The notes: a model not told the origin generated them from the letters alone. A DNA stretch of 64,000 bases from Odontocerum albicorne (GCA_949825065.1 OX463855.1:38574301-38638300), one strand, 5' to 3'; shown: positions 1 to 10,689, counted from the stretch's first letter. Translations and numbers: made by a program.

Positions 1-620
1 CACGAGTCTCCAATATTGTTTATTGTGTTCCATATACTAAAGTTTTTCCAAAAAAGTGAGAGCGACTGCATGATGTAAGCGAACAATTTTGCATTATCGA
101 CAAAAATCTTTAAAAAATTGAATTTTAAAAAATGTGCGAAATAGCGAATTGTGCAAAAGTCGAGGGACGCCTGTATTGAATTTTTTTAAATATTACAAAA
201 ATCTAAACGAGTTTAAAACTGATACAGAAACATATGATTAGTGACTTAATATAATTCGTACACGAAGAGCGTTGCAAAAAGCAGGTCAATATCCTTTGTT
301 TGGGTACGCGCAGACATACGAGCATATCATTGTTTATTGCACGAATGCATTTGCTGAATATATTGATAACCATGACATGAATAAATTTGCTGTATCGTCA
401 ATCTGCGATGTTATCTCTGATAACTGTACCAGATCAGTCTTCGATGAATGATCAGGAAGTCACGAACTTTGGTCTTGAATAATAAGGCATTACTGAATAA
501 GAAGTTAGAGTAACCCACCTGCCACAAACGTAGAGCTTTGAAATAGCCTTTTCAGCAAACCAAAACATAAGGGACTAAACGAATAGTTGTGCCGCTTAAT
601 TTAAATGTAGATACCATTTT
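1..620. other. AT-rich intergenic DNA, nothing recognised
   Basis: I see no long reading frame, no repeat shared with the rest of the window and no terminal inverted repeats in this stretch. It may be decayed transposon DNA. Confidence 0.4.
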
Positions 621-631
621 TTTATTGATTG

Positions 632-775
632 CGAGATGTTCACTATGTTAACATCAATTTGTTGTTGATTTTAGAATCAACAACAAATTAATAGTAACTG
701 AGAACACATCAATTCGTCGTTGATACCGAGATGTTCAATCAGTTAACATCAATTTGTTATTGATTCCGCGATTTC
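632..775. repeat. Degenerate repeat built on an ACATCAATTTGTTGTTGAT motif
   Basis: The motif recurs about four times with G/A and C/T changes, spaced by a GAGATGTTCA-type segment. One copy is inverted near 674. A second cluster with the same motif lies at 1398-1505. Confidence 0.5.
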
Positions 776-782
776 TTCTCAA

Positions 783-1187
783 TTAATTAAATTTATTTAT
801 TTATTTATTTAATTAATTAACGACACTACTGTGTATTTTATATATACAAATGTTTTGTGGTGATGACAATGACAAGTTATATAAGTACTTAAAATTATTG
901 ACAAAAAATATAAAACTTTGTCTTAAACTAACATGAAGACACAAAAAGCAGTTGTAATAATAAATTGCAAAGTCATTGTTTATAATTATTTAATATTAAT
1001 ATGTATATTTCAGTTCAATATATAAAAAATATAACCAAATTTTACCAAGTAGACTTACGTAATTGTCGAAGACTTGTTTTATAGTGGTAAAGAGCTTAGA
1101 TTTGTTTTTAGAGGAACAACGCTTACATACAACAAGAATTGGATTTTTCGAGAATTTCATGGATAGATCTTGAGATATAGAAAACAC
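783..1187 (-). mobile_element. 3' end of a non-LTR retrotransposon (family L, copy 1)
   Basis: Read on the minus strand, this segment ends at its low-coordinate side in a (TAAA)n tail, typical of insect LINE 3' ends. The same sequence recurs at 10690-11100 and, more diverged, at 52110-52345. A short minus-strand frame is partly shared with the 10.9 kb copy but has no recognisable motif, so I treat it as 3' end sequence. Confidence 0.55.
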
Positions 1188-1397
1188 ACGGGCTCACTTG
1201 TAGAACGAGATGCAAGTTGCTTTGCAGAATCGAAACCTTCCACATGTTGATGCAGGGTTACTCAACTCCAGAGGCAAAGTATTGTCCTTAATGTTTCGTT
1301 TATACTAGGTTATTTATATTAATAAAGGAGAGCACAAAGTTGGTAGCTATTTCTAAATTTGTGATATTCTAACGAATACTATATATATAATATTTTT

Positions 1398-1505
1398 AAC
1401 ATCAATTCGTTGTTTGTCATTTTGAAACATTCAATCAGTAAACATCGATTTGTTGTCGATTCCGAAATATTCACTCAGTTTAACATTAATTCGTCATTGA
1501 TTCAA
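1398..1505. repeat. Second cluster of the ATCAATTYGTYGTTGAT repeat
   Basis: Three diverged units match those at 632-775, each preceded by an ATTCA-containing spacer. The roughly 50-bp spacing is the same in both clusters, which suggests an old dispersed minisatellite. Confidence 0.45.
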
Positions 1506-1574
1506 AGTTCGATTATGGAAAAAAAAAACACAATTTTGCGTTAGATGAAAGTAAACAAAAGGCTATTTATTAAT

Positions 1575-2545
1575 CCAAAAGCACATATTGCAGGTTTTCC
1601 AAAAATTGATTGTGAAAATAATTAATAAACGTCCTGCCCGGTATTCCACGGCGGAGCTTTTTAGAGAGTATCGGGTCCTGAACATAGCCAATTTGCATCT
1701 CAAATCCATTCTCTGACACTAGCATCGAGAGGAAGGGAAGATGCAGACTCAGCAGAGACACATGACACGCATGGCAACTAATGAAATGTTCACCATCCCT
1801 AGAGTTAAAACCTCTTTTGCCCAAAGGCAATATGCTTATTTGGCTCCCATGACGTACAATGGCGTGCCGAATTCAATAAAGATAGAGGAAGGAAAACCAT
1901 TTACAGTCGATCGGAGCGTAGTTGTTATTGCGACAGGATTTCGAGTACTTGGGCTTTCAGGATGAATGACGTGTGGAAAAGATTTGTGTGGGCTTCTTCT
2001 TGTTGTTTTGATTTTTGTTGTTTTGTATTTGTGTTTCTGTATATTTTTGTGTTAATTTTTATTCTTGTGATTGTGTACGGTATATTATGGGATGAACATT
2101 TTTGGTTTTATTTTTGTTTCATTTTGGGTTCACTTTTGGTTTTACTCTTGTTTTTATTCTTATGATGGTGCGCGGTATATTATGGGATGAACAAGTTTGA
2201 TCTTTCTGGAGTGATGATGTGTGAAGAGTTTGATTCCGCATGATGTTTCCAGTTGTAATTGAGTGTCACTGTTTGTCAGGTTGATGAGAACGTGCGACGA
2301 GGTTTTGTTTTTGTGTAATCAAAAATCGGAAAGAAGTATCGATTTATTTTTTAATGCTAAATACCCTCAGTGAGATACAGGCAAAATCCTAGTTTACTGG
2401 GGATAAGACAAATGAAAGGCGACAAACCCAGATCCATTAAAATAATGTATGTCTAAATTAAATTACCTGTTGTTTTTTCGCAAATTACGTGTATTTCTTG
2501 TCATGTGTAATAATAAATAATAAATAAATAAATACGCGAAGTGAA
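1575..2545 (+). pseudogene. C-terminal end and 3' UTR of a non-LTR retrotransposon (family V, copy 1)
   Basis: The frame at 1741-1965 contains residues reading RVKTSFAQRQYAYLAPMTYN, the short domain found at the very end of jockey/CR1-type reverse transcriptase ORFs. Upstream coding sequence is frameshifted. It runs directly into a T/G-rich 3' UTR and ends at 2516-2535 in a TAAATAAATAAATA tail. Two more copies of this 3' end lie on the minus strand (3574-4085 and 14705-17430), which defines the element border. Only a dead 5'-truncated copy is present. Confidence 0.65.
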
Positions 2546-2591
2546 AAAGAGTACTGAGATGCTTGGGCATACAAAACATCTATCATCATTA

Positions 2592-2800
2592 TTACCATCA
2601 CACCATGTCCCGACTAGAGTAGGCAGAGAGAACATACATCTACTTCTTTCTTTATACTGGAACACATGTTTCGCTTTTGCAACACATCAGCATTCATACA
2701 CTCCTACTGTAAAGGCTTTTCACTCTTCCTTCTTTCAATTTAATACGTTTGGTCATGTCACATTTTTTAAAATATCAAATAGATCGTCGTCATACAGGAG
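2592..2800 (-). pseudogene. Decayed family X reverse transcriptase tail
   Basis: The signature TACCATCACACCRT..CCCGAC..GTAGGCAGAGAGRACA marks the 3' end of family X in antisense. In better copies the minus strand encodes the end of a non-LTR reverse transcriptase ORF (see 4086-4440). This copy is heavily mutated, with only its first 50 bases close to the others. Confidence 0.4.
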
Positions 2801-3261
2801 AAAGTGACCAACTAACAAAATACAAAATGTTCAGGAGAGCCATTTAACCGTTTTTACACTTTTGTTTTCAATTTTTTTATTGAATAAATGTATTCACACT
2901 TGTGATTTTTTTGTGTGTATATAAATGTTCATTGCTTTCAAAATTAAGAAATAATATTTTTGAAAATTTTCATACAATTTTGCTTGTAAGAAAATAAACA
3001 TCAATGCAGGTAGTCATTTTGAAAAAGCAAGATATTATTATTATTCTTCCAAGTTCTTGCTGGGTTATTTCTTCCAGGCCACCATTATGTTAGTAAGGTG
3101 TCAGATAGTCATTAATCACGTTTTCGCGAAAAATGCACTTGGTCACTTTCTCTTGTATGACGACGAGATATTTATTTTTGATCGTTCCCCTAAGTTCTAA
3201 GGATCACAATCACTCTGGTCATCAACTGTCCTTCTCCAATAAAAGATCAAGTACAACTTCT

Positions 3262-3387
3262 TATTCTTCTTCCCAGTGTCATGTCAGGTCCCCCCAACGT
3301 TGAATATCATCTGAGAGTATGCATCTTTGTCCCCGGCAGCCCGAAAAAGATCCCCAACGCTCCTTATACCAGTCCAATCACGTCAGC
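3262..3387 (-). mobile_element. 3' terminus of an RTE-like LINE (subfamily 2)
   Basis: The sequence matches the last 125 bases of the elements at 36652-37112 and 62122-62530, including the coding end ..FNVGGT and a TTCTTC-type microsatellite tail on the plus strand. It is a strongly 5'-truncated insertion. Confidence 0.65.
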
Positions 3388-3573
3388 ACAACACCTACTC
3401 TTATTAAACAATGGATATATCCATTTTTAGAATAGGAAGAAAAAAGGTTTTTTAATATCACGCAGAGAAAATGGAATATATTTGTGCTTTTAAAAGTGTG
3501 GAATGTAGAAGTGATATGGATTGATAGAATACCTGATTTTTTTTAAATCTTGCTTTAGTACATACATTTTTTT

Positions 3574-4085
3574 ATTATTATTTTATTATTACACATGACA
3601 AGAAATATACACAATTTGAGAAAAACAACAGATAATTTGATTTGGACATAAAATTTTAATGGATCTGGGTTTGTTGCCTTTCATTTGTCGTATCCCCAGT
3701 AAACTAGGCTTTTGCCTGTATCTCACTGAGGATATTTATCATGAGAAAAATAAATCGATACTTCTTTCCGATTTTTGATTACACAAAAACAAAACCCCGC
3801 TGCACGCTCTCATCAACCTGACAAACAGTGACACTCAACTACAACTGGAAACATCTTGCGAAATTCAACTCCTCACACACCATCACTCCAGAAATACCAA
3901 AAATATTCATCCCACACTATACCGCACACAATCATAAGAGTAAAAATCAAAATCAAAACAAAACCAAAAAAAAAAAAAAACACAGAAACACAAATACAAA
4001 AACAACCAAAATTAAAACAACAAGAAGAAACCCACAGTCACGAGCTCACATAAATCCCTTCCACTCGTCATTCATCCTGAAATAC
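3574..4085 (-). mobile_element. Family V LINE 3' end, copy 2
   Basis: This is the reverse complement of 1958-2545, from the ATTATTATT tail through the segment CTGACAAACAGTGACACT to an A/C-rich stretch. The pair forms an inverted repeat with arms of about 520 bases separated by 1 kb. Plus-strand frames here (such as 3828-4124) are lysine/threonine-rich readings of the antisense UTR and are not genes. Confidence 0.65.
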
Positions 4086-4440
4086 TTACCATCACGCCGT
4101 TTCTCTGTCGGGGTAGGCAGATAGGAGAGCGCGCCAAACTTTCGTATATCGACACACTTCTTTCGCGTCTTCTACCTACATTCATACACCTTCTCACACA
4201 CCTCCTACGATTTCTCTAAATTTTTACATTTCCTTGTTTCAAAATATCACACACTTGATTCAATCATACTTTCCGTGGTCTTCCTCTACTGCACCTTCCA
4301 TATTTGCACGGAATATTTGTATTGTTAGTCTTTATTCATTCTTTTATATGTCCAAATCATCTCAGAGCGATCTTCTTTATCTTATTTAATACAACAACCA
4401 ACAGTGCACACTCATCCATTACCATTAAATTCCGTATTAT
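4086..4440 (-). pseudogene. Family X: C-terminal tail of a non-LTR reverse transcriptase
   Basis: On the minus strand the decayed frame follows the order seen in better copies: DxIRNxxI, KADVLSKME, TKQIYSA, RGRPRKVWLDQV, NVKSxRNRR, MDVEEAKxVCRD, ending near a TACCATCACGCCRTYTCYCTGTCGGGGTAGGC block. The GHVERM..GRPR..W order is typical of the thumb/tail of RTE- or jockey-like endonuclease-reverse transcriptases. No catalytic part is present. It lies right next to the V copy. Confidence 0.6.
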
Positions 4441-4455
4441 CTTTTTTTAAATAAT

Positions 4456-5050
4456 AACTAAATAAATACAGGTTTATTGATAGCAACATAGTATGTACAT
4501 AATACATTTAGACACGTTTCAAGAACACATTAAAAAGACAATACATTAAAAAACAGAAGCTATCAAAAGGTCTGGGCTCATCTAATAACATCCCACCGGC
4601 CAAGGTACACCCCACCAATATAGGGCGAGCCCAGCCACGGGGACAGCAGATGTTTTTCAGCCCACACCCTTGAACACGTAGAACAAGAAGATAAAAAACC
4701 ACAGAAAATAAATAGATGACAAAAAAAATACATTCAAGAGAGAAGACATTAAAAGGTCCGGGTTCATCCCACAAACATTCCCCTGGCCGAGATACACCCC
4801 ACCAATGTAGGGCGAGCCCAACCGCAAGGGTATCGGGGGGCTTCCATCCCACACCCCCGCATATCTAGATTAAAGAATAAATAAAAAAACAAAAACGTAT
4901 GGCAGAAAACAAAATAAAAAGTAAACCCACATATACCACTTCAGGTTGACTGTCAGCAAGAACGAAAAAACGAAAAGCCTCAAAGGAGTCCAAACTTTAC
5001 AAAATGACAAATGGGAAATGAAATAGTTGAAACAACATTGAAATAGTTAA
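4456..5050 (-). mobile_element. Family K LINE 3' end, copy 1
   Basis: On the minus strand this ends at its low-coordinate side in an ATTTATT tail. It is about 90% identical by eye to 23910-24545. A 114-codon minus frame (4508-4852) contains two related blocks around LDEPRPF and WDEPGPF, reflecting an internal tandem duplication of about 190 bases (TAGGGCGAGCCCAxCC repeated). I read it as untranslated LINE tail, because the two copies differ by frame-disrupting changes outside this frame and no family motif is visible. Confidence 0.5.
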
Positions 5051-5149
5051 GCAGTTTTAAAAGAATGAATGTGAAGATAACGCACAATCCCCGATTCACC
5101 ACCAGCGAAAAGAGAGAAAAGAAAGAAAAAGAAAAAAAAAGGAAATATG

Positions 5150-5280
5150 AGACCCATTAACCACTGAGAAACCCATCTCATACATTGTCGTACCATGTAT
5201 TTTTTATAGTGCGCGTATTTCTACAACATTTATTCGGCTCTTTTCAGTCTTGTTCCACGTCCACGTTTCATCTTTAGCAG
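5150..5280 (-). pseudogene. Small family X fragment (inner part)
   Basis: The minus strand reads roughly W-N-K-T-E-K-S-R-I-N-V-V-E-I-R-A-L, matching the part of non-LTR reverse transcriptases just before the GHVERM block. The same block, TTTATTCGGCTCYTTTCAGT, recurs at 32660-32690 beside the minisatellite. Confidence 0.45.
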
Positions 5281-5526
5281 ATAATAGGTGCATACGTATG
5301 TTTGTAAAACATTTGATACACGTTTAATACATTAACAGAATTTTCACATTAAGTTATTAGCACAAATTATTTTATAAGAAAATAAGTTATTCATGCAGCT
5401 TGTCAGGAGCTCCAGACGGCCTTGATGGAAAAGTGAATATCGATTGGACATTAAGTGTTAATACATAGAGATAGTACAGAACACTGTTATATTCATAGTA
5501 CGTACTTACGAGTATATCTATTAAAA

Positions 5527-5668
5527 GAATGTGGAAACTATAATATTATTGGATCTTACGGGCCGAATTCATAGAATGTGGAAACTATAATATTATTGGA
5601 TCTTACGGGCCGAATTCCTAGAATGTGGAAACTATAATATTATTGGATCTTACGGGCCGAATTCATAG
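5527..5668. repeat. 47-bp tandem repeat, three units
   Basis: GAATGTGGAAACTATAATAT begins units at about 5527, 5574 and 5621. The units are nearly perfect and each contains a GGGCCGAATTC block, so the duplication is recent. Confidence 0.9.
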
Positions 5669-5689
5669 TTAGATCGAAATACTTATTTA

Positions 5690-5945
5690 AAATTGCGTGA
5701 TGTGTACTATTATAGAGAATCGGGTTTTTTATAGATATTATTGTATACAGTAGGATATAACCTGGCGGGTTTATTGGCACATGGAAATCTCTTCCAACCA
5801 ATCGGAATGCTATTAGTGAAAATTGCGTAATGTGTACTCTTATAGAGAATCTGGTTTTTTATAGATATTATTGTATACAGTATGATATAACCTGGCGGGC
5901 TTATTGGCAAATGGAAATCTCTTCCAACCAATCGGAATGCTATGA
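5690..5945 (-). mobile_element. Two tandem 5'-truncated SINE A tails
   Basis: Two copies of about 117 bases of the SINE A 3' body sit head to tail (TATACAGTAKGATATAACCT, then GGCGGGYTTATTGGC, then TCTTCCAACCAATCGGAATG). The second unit is a local duplication of the first. The tRNA-like head is missing. Confidence 0.75.
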
Positions 5946-5949
5946 GTGA

Positions 5950-6535
5950 ATATTTGGTTAAATTTTACACAGCTGAATCAAGAGTGTAGTCAAATTAATG
6001 TTTTGTGTGTTTTGATTTTTTTCGGAACCAAAAGGATTTAGTGTTCTCAGGAATGGGAAGGTTAGGTACATTTTTCATACCATCATATTTTAAACTATCA
6101 ATTAGAGCTCGACAATTAATTTAATTAAGGGACCCCAAATATTAAAAATAGGGTTCCGCGGAACAAAAATTGGGAACACCTATATTAACATAATGGATTG
6201 GTTTACTAGTATAAAAAAGTCTGCCAAATAAAATATCGACGTTTAACCTGTTCACCGCGTTAAAAATCAAATTCCACGAATCCTGTGCGCGGCACAATTT
6301 CAGCGTTTTTTAATTTCTAAGTTTAAACACATATTTTGTTTAGAACCACTGATATTTGATTACAATACCAAGTAACATGACACTTAAATAATTTTCTGAT
6401 AATAAATAATAGTCATTACTCTTAAGGAGACTCATTAAATAAAGGAGATAAACTAAACATTACGTAAAATAAACAAAGGAATGCTACGATCAAATCAATG
6501 CTTCATGACACTCACCCAATCAAATGCATGTAGCA
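5950..6535. other. AT-rich stretch without a recognisable feature
   Basis: Nothing beyond short A/T runs. The segment TAAACATTACGTAAAATAAAC near 6455 is an inverted partner of the 29-bp direct repeat that follows. Confidence 0.35.
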
Positions 6536-6536
6536 C

Positions 6537-6595
6537 TAGTAATGTTTATTTACGTAAGAGAGACTTAGTAATGTTTATTTACGTAAGAGAGACTC
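6537..6595. repeat. 29-bp direct repeat, two units
   Basis: TAGTAATGTTTATTTACGTA followed by AGAGAGACT occurs twice in tandem with one changed junction base. An inverted partial copy near 6455 could give a small stem-loop. Confidence 0.8.
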
Positions 6596-6699
6596 ATCGC
6601 AGGACTCGATCCGCGCGACAGGTCGTTAATGCTGGAAATATTGAGAAACCAAAAAAATTCGGCGCTCTGTTTATTCAACAATATCTCATAAACTAATAT

Positions 6700-7070
6700 A
6701 TTATTTGACAACGTTTTCAGAGATGTCGCTAGAATAAAGATCATTTTAAATGTTAGTTCATTTTTGTGTCATTTTTTTTAAGTATTTGTGATTTTTTTAA
6801 GTATTGTGAAACTTGGATTGTCGTCAGATCACAGGCGTTTGTGCTTCCCGCGGGGAACACGTTAAAAGGTAGTTACTAATTATTTAAGGCACACTTACGA
6901 TGTCACAATATTCTGAAGTTCAATGCTCCTTCTAAATAGAGTAATTGCATGACCGCTGAATAACAGGGCATTTGCAGCCTATAAGTTTTCACACATAGCA
7001 AATGTGAAATGATATGAGCTTATTCGAATATATAGTTTTACTTTGTTTTAATACATAAATCATAGATAAA
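6700..7070. other. Unassigned AT-rich DNA
   Basis: No shared repeat and no reading frame with a family motif were seen. Confidence 0.35.
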
Positions 7071-7074
7071 TATT

Positions 7075-7375
7075 GATAAGTGCCGACTAAATATTGTAGA
7101 AATACGCGCATTGAGAAGATACATGGAGTGACAATGTAAGACAGAATACGTAATGAAAAGATAAGGGATGAATATGGAACGAATGAATGAGGAAAGACCA
7201 ACAAAACAAATATACAGCGCAAATGTGAGTAGAAGGCGTGGTAGAAGAAGACCAAGAAAAGTATGGTTGGATCAAGTGTGTATTTTGAAAGAAAAAATGT
7301 TAAAAGTCAGAGAAATCGTAGGAGTTGTATAAAAAGGTGTAAGATGTAAAAGGGAGACGGGATGGTAGGATGTAT
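7075..7375 (+). pseudogene. Family X reverse transcriptase tail
   Basis: Plus strand reads approximately VEIRALRRYME, then DRIRNEKIRDEYGTNE, then ERPTKQIYSANVSRRRGRRR, then PRKVWLDQV, then VKSQRNRRSCIKRC. One or more frameshifts and stops interrupt it. Order and sequence match the antisense copies at 4086-4440 and 25450-26110. Confidence 0.6.
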
Positions 7376-7669
7376 GTAAATAATTAATGGCGTGATAGTA
7401 TGTATGTTTTATAACTTGTTATAATTTTAACATGTGATAATTAATCTAGAGGAAGTAATAAGCATTATTACGTGGCCTTCATCCATCTGTAATTGATAAT
7501 AATGCAGGTGATGCAACCTGCACACTGCACACTGATGCAACGAGATGTAAAGAGACAAACGTGAATACAATAAAATCGTTTCCAGTTACTGTTGAGATCA
7601 TAGAGGATTGCTGTAATCCCATATCCGAAATGACTAATAATAAAAATGATGCATACTCGTATATACATT

Positions 7670-7890
7670 CATACCATCACGCCATTTCGCTGTCGGGGTA
7701 GGTAAAGAAGACAGAGTTTCCTATCTCGACATACATCTTTAGCCTCCTCTACATCCATATAACTTCTACGATTTCTCTGACTTTCTACGTTTTCTTCTTT
7801 CAAAATATAATTCACTTGATCCGACCATACTTTCCTTGTTCTTCGTTTTACATGATCACACTCACATTTGCACCATCTGTACAAAAATAT
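7670..7890 (-). pseudogene. Family X reverse transcriptase tail
   Basis: The minus frame at 7669-7884 reads MYRWCKCECDHVKRRTRKVW, SDQVNYILKEENVESQRNRR and YMDVEEAKDVCRDRKLC. It is one of the better-preserved copies of the final 70 residues, truncated at its 5' side. Confidence 0.6.
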
Positions 7891-7943
7891 TGTGTTTTAT
7901 CAAAGGTTTTTGTCTTTAACTTTGCGCAACTCCATATTATATT

Positions 7944-8062
7944 ATTGAACAATAAATAACTTTGTTATTCCACTAATTATATTAATCCCCGCTTCACGTG
8001 TTTCTAACTCCTATCCCGAGACTGCCTTCGGGCGGGAATAACAATGTTATTTATTGTTCAAT
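7944..8062. mobile_element. 119-bp palindromic MITE-like element
   Basis: Terminal inverted repeats of 28 bases (ATTGAACAATAAATAACTTT / AAYGTTATTTATTGTTCAAT, continuing to GTTATTCC/GGAATAAC) enclose about 60 bases. No transposase is linked and no superfamily can be assigned. Confidence 0.6.
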
Positions 8063-8134
8063 ATTTCTGTAGTGCTTTATTACTAACTAGGTACAACATA
8101 ATTTTGTCTAAAGTAAAACCTGTTTTTATAAAAC

Positions 8135-8258
8135 GTTTTTTTTACGGCCATACTTTCCTTGGTATTCTCACACGCCTTCCACGTACATTTGTATTAAATA
8201 CATGTTTTGATAGTCTTTCTTCATTCATTCGTTCCACACGCTCAAACCATCCATAACA
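8135..8258 (-). pseudogene. Short family X fragment
   Basis: The antisense text CATACTTTCCTTGGTMTTCT, then CACACGCCTTCCACRTACAT, then TTCATTCATTCGTTCCACAC corresponds to the RGRPRKVW..TKQIY..VERM part of family X. Confidence 0.5.
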
Positions 8259-8261
8259 ATA

Positions 8262-8372
8262 GACGACCCGAAAGCTGCGAAGCTCAGGTCATTTTTCGAC
8301 CGGCGCGCTCGACTATAAACCCTCGTAACTTTTCTAATTAAAAAAAAATCCAAATGAGAATACCCCATTAAA
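8262..8372. mobile_element. Truncated family W MITE
   Basis: This carries the conserved GC-rich core starting GACCCGAAAGCTGCGAAGCT and the right terminal repeat AAATGAGAATACCCC followed by ATTAA. The left half seen at 20264-20916 is missing. Confidence 0.65.
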
Positions 8373-8764
8373 TAAATACTTTTTGCTAAAAATTAATATT
8401 CTCGTAATTTTTTTATCAAACCTCGTATACTCGTATTACGTTACACATTGATTGACCAAGTTCCGTTAATCAGCAGCGAAACGTGACTTCATTACTTTGA
8501 TGGCATCATTAATTTTCAGTCTGATACGCAGGAATAGGGTCGGGACCCGCGGACGAGATAACGTCCAGCGCTTATACAGCATCTCTCCACTTCCTTATCG
8601 AATTGCAACACAGTATCGCTGGATAACATTGTTAAATATCAGTATAACAGCATGAGCGCAACAACCCACGGAGGGTCATGCTTTTCAATAGATTACGATA
8701 AATACGATATCTTGGTGGATTTGTTCACACTTGTACATATGCACTTGTCCTAAATTATTCATCT

Positions 8765-9060
8765 ATCCATTGACCCTTCCTGTCCTATGATGTGTAACTA
8801 GTACACATCCCTTCTAAAAACGTTAATATCTCTATAAATATTGCATAATAAATACTGGGTTCAGATTTTAGTTAATCCTCCGTAATACATTTACGCATTG
8901 AATGAAAATATAATATTAATAATTATTAGCACTTATCGGCCACATCGGAGATATTTTGTGAAAATCGGGAATAAATTCACCAATACAATCAAACGTGTAC
9001 CAGTGTGTGACGTAGGTATATTCATTCTAAAAACCGGCTATGGGTGAGGAAGCGACGTTA
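8765..9060. repeat. Dispersed repeat Z, copy 1
   Basis: About 290 bases, from a TTCCTNYC..ATGTGTAACTAGTACACAT palindrome to AAAACCGGCTATGGGTGAGG, are closely matched at 63744-64000. The near-palindromic ATGTGTAACTAGTACACAT marks the left side. The next 180 bases (to about 9240) are GC-richer and may belong to the same element. The family is unknown. Confidence 0.75.
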
Positions 9061-9384
9061 TTCACTTATCACTCTCACTCTACTTCGGTATATGAGAACG
9101 CAAGAACTAGAATCTCAGTTCGCTCGCTTCTCTCCCTCAGTAGCCAGCGGGCTTTCGTTCGAGGTTGTCGCTTTGCCCGTTTTGTGAACGTCGTCCGATA
9201 TTTTTTTTCATGTTTTCAGCAATTAAATTTCAATTATTATCACTTTTGACTTCAAATTTAACGAATTTAAGCGATTGACTACGAATATTCTTATTTACCC
9301 GATTTTAAATCGCTCATTTTTGCATGTGTATTGACTACACAGCACCGGAACGACGTACAAAATAAATATACAGTGCAAAAGTTT

Positions 9385-9595
9385 GAAGATCTCCATGACC
9401 TAGTTGGTAAAACGTCTGAGTTCCGACTCAGAAGTTGCGGTTTCGATATTCTCGCTAAAACCCAGATTAAAAAAAAGGTTTCCTGTTTGTTTTTCACTTA
9501 AGGTCTCATAAAAATCTTTCTGATTCGTTGGAAGATATTGCCACATGACAATAATTTCACAAGGTTGTACTGTACACAAAAAAACGTTCTACATA
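9385..9595 (+). mobile_element. tRNA-derived SINE A, nearly full length
   Basis: The head contains a pol III A box (TGACCTAGTTGG) and a decayed B box (GGTTTCGATATTC), followed by an A-rich linker and the common SINE body (TTTTTCACTTAAGGTCTC, GTTGGAAGATATTGCCACAT, AAGGTTGTACTGTACAC). The tRNA-like head cannot fold as a normal tRNA and is fused to an unrelated body, so it is a SINE and not a tRNA gene. Confidence 0.8.
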
Positions 9596-9759
9596 ATTCA
9601 TTCAGGCGCTGCTAAAGCTGTCAGACCTGATTTGTTTGATAAAAGTGTGCTTTAGTCCCTAGCTAGAGCGCTTTTGAGGAGAGTTTGCCCTCTAAACGAC
9701 GCTATACAAAATTGTCCTAAAATTGAAAAAAAAACATGAGTGGAAATCTTGGTACAGGA

Positions 9760-9950
9760 AAACCAACGAAAGTATGATTGAATCAAGTGTGTTATATTAT
9801 GAAATAATAAAAAGTTAAAAGTCAAAGAAATTGTAGGAGCTGCATGAAAAGGTGCATGGATGTAAAAGAGGCGAAATATGTGTGTCGCGATAGGAAAGTA
9901 TAGCGCTCTTTTCTCTCTGCCTACGCTAACAGGGAGACGTACGAGTATTT
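9760..9950 (+). pseudogene. Family X 3' end
   Basis: Reads approximately KPTKVWLNQV, then KSQRNCRSCMKRCMDVKEAK and YVCRDRKV*RSFLSA in broken frames, and ends in the common family X terminus near a CTGCCTAC..AGGGAGACG block. Confidence 0.55.
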
Positions 9951-10007
9951 TTCGATGATACAGAAAGCCACGAGAAAAAAATACACATATTATTTTTATG
10001 TTATTTG

Positions 10008-10200
10008 TTTAATCAAACACTGTTTATTCCACTTTTTGTAACGCACAAAAACAAGTATTATTTGTGCTGCCCTGATGATGAGGTGTGCACCTTGAAACCG
10101 GTAGGGTTACACCGTTACAAAAAGTGGAATAAACAGTGTTTGATAAAATAAAATGACAATGTATTTAAACCTCCACAATGTTAATGCCTTAACTATAAAT
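10008..10200 (+). mobile_element. Family Y retroelement with inverted ends
   Basis: AATCAAACACTGTTTATTCC and its inverted match GGAATAAACAGTGTTTGATA enclose a hammerhead-like segment. A tail follows (TTTAAACCTCCACAATGTTA, then ATGCCTTAACTATAAA) that is shared with copies at 18650, 20160 and 30015. Inverted tails and short variable target duplications suggest a Penelope-like or retrozyme-type retroelement. No protein-coding part is in the window. Confidence 0.55.
10064..10112 (+). ncRNA. Hammerhead-ribozyme-like core
   Basis: Core CTGATGA (10072-10078) is followed by a stem-loop (GAGGT GTGC ACCTT) ending at GAAA (10094-10097). A minimal stem III, ACCGGT, leads to a GTA cleavage triplet (10101-10103). 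Stem I pairs CC with GG beside the core, then GTG with CAC across an internal loop. One extra U lies between the core and stem II. The variants at 18748-18862 keep the pairing, including a compensated stem III. Confidence 0.45.
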
Positions 10201-10390
10201 AATATAATATTATTATCTTGACATCCACACCAATGCATGGTATATTTATGATTGCATAATTAATTACGTATGATATAACACAAAGAGGTCGTGTTCGAGT
10301 CCTCGAAATACGAAAAATATAAATGTTGACTAGTTATCAATAGATGATTCCATAGAAACATACATATTAAGGACACGAGTACTTGGTTTA

Positions 10391-10688
10391 TTGCAAATAT
10401 TGTGTGTTTTAATGTTATCATTACCTTATAGAAAAAATCTTTGCTGGAAAGAAGTTAAATATGTACTTGGAATTATTATAAACCCAGTCTTTATTAAGGT
10501 ATATCTAAGATTATTAAAGTATAGCTGTCCAGCATTACTACAAAGATTAGCGTTAAATGTTCCTTACAATTACACTAGACTGCGCCGGCAAGAACTGTTC
10601 TCAATAACAAATGGAAAAACGGGTTTTCTAGCTACTATGCCTGTTGGAAGGGCCTTAACTATTTTGAACGGGACTGCTTCGGATACAT
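10391..10688 (+). pseudogene. Jockey-like LINE reverse transcriptase C-terminal fragment
   Basis: The frame includes PALLQRLALNVPYNYTRLRR followed by QELFSITNGKTGF and VGRALTILNG. This is the same terminal domain as in 11950-12750, where it reads NTAMLEMIKFYDLDNYSRYR then LLNKAADIDIFN. The fragment stops where an antisense family L end begins at 10690. Confidence 0.6.
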
Positions 10689-10689
10689 T

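Noticed and set aside
4508..4852. Conserved 114-codon frame also at 23979-24320
   Set aside because: Both copies belong to a repeated LINE tail with a (TAAA)n end. The frame's inner repeat reflects a DNA duplication, and surrounding indels are not in multiples of three.
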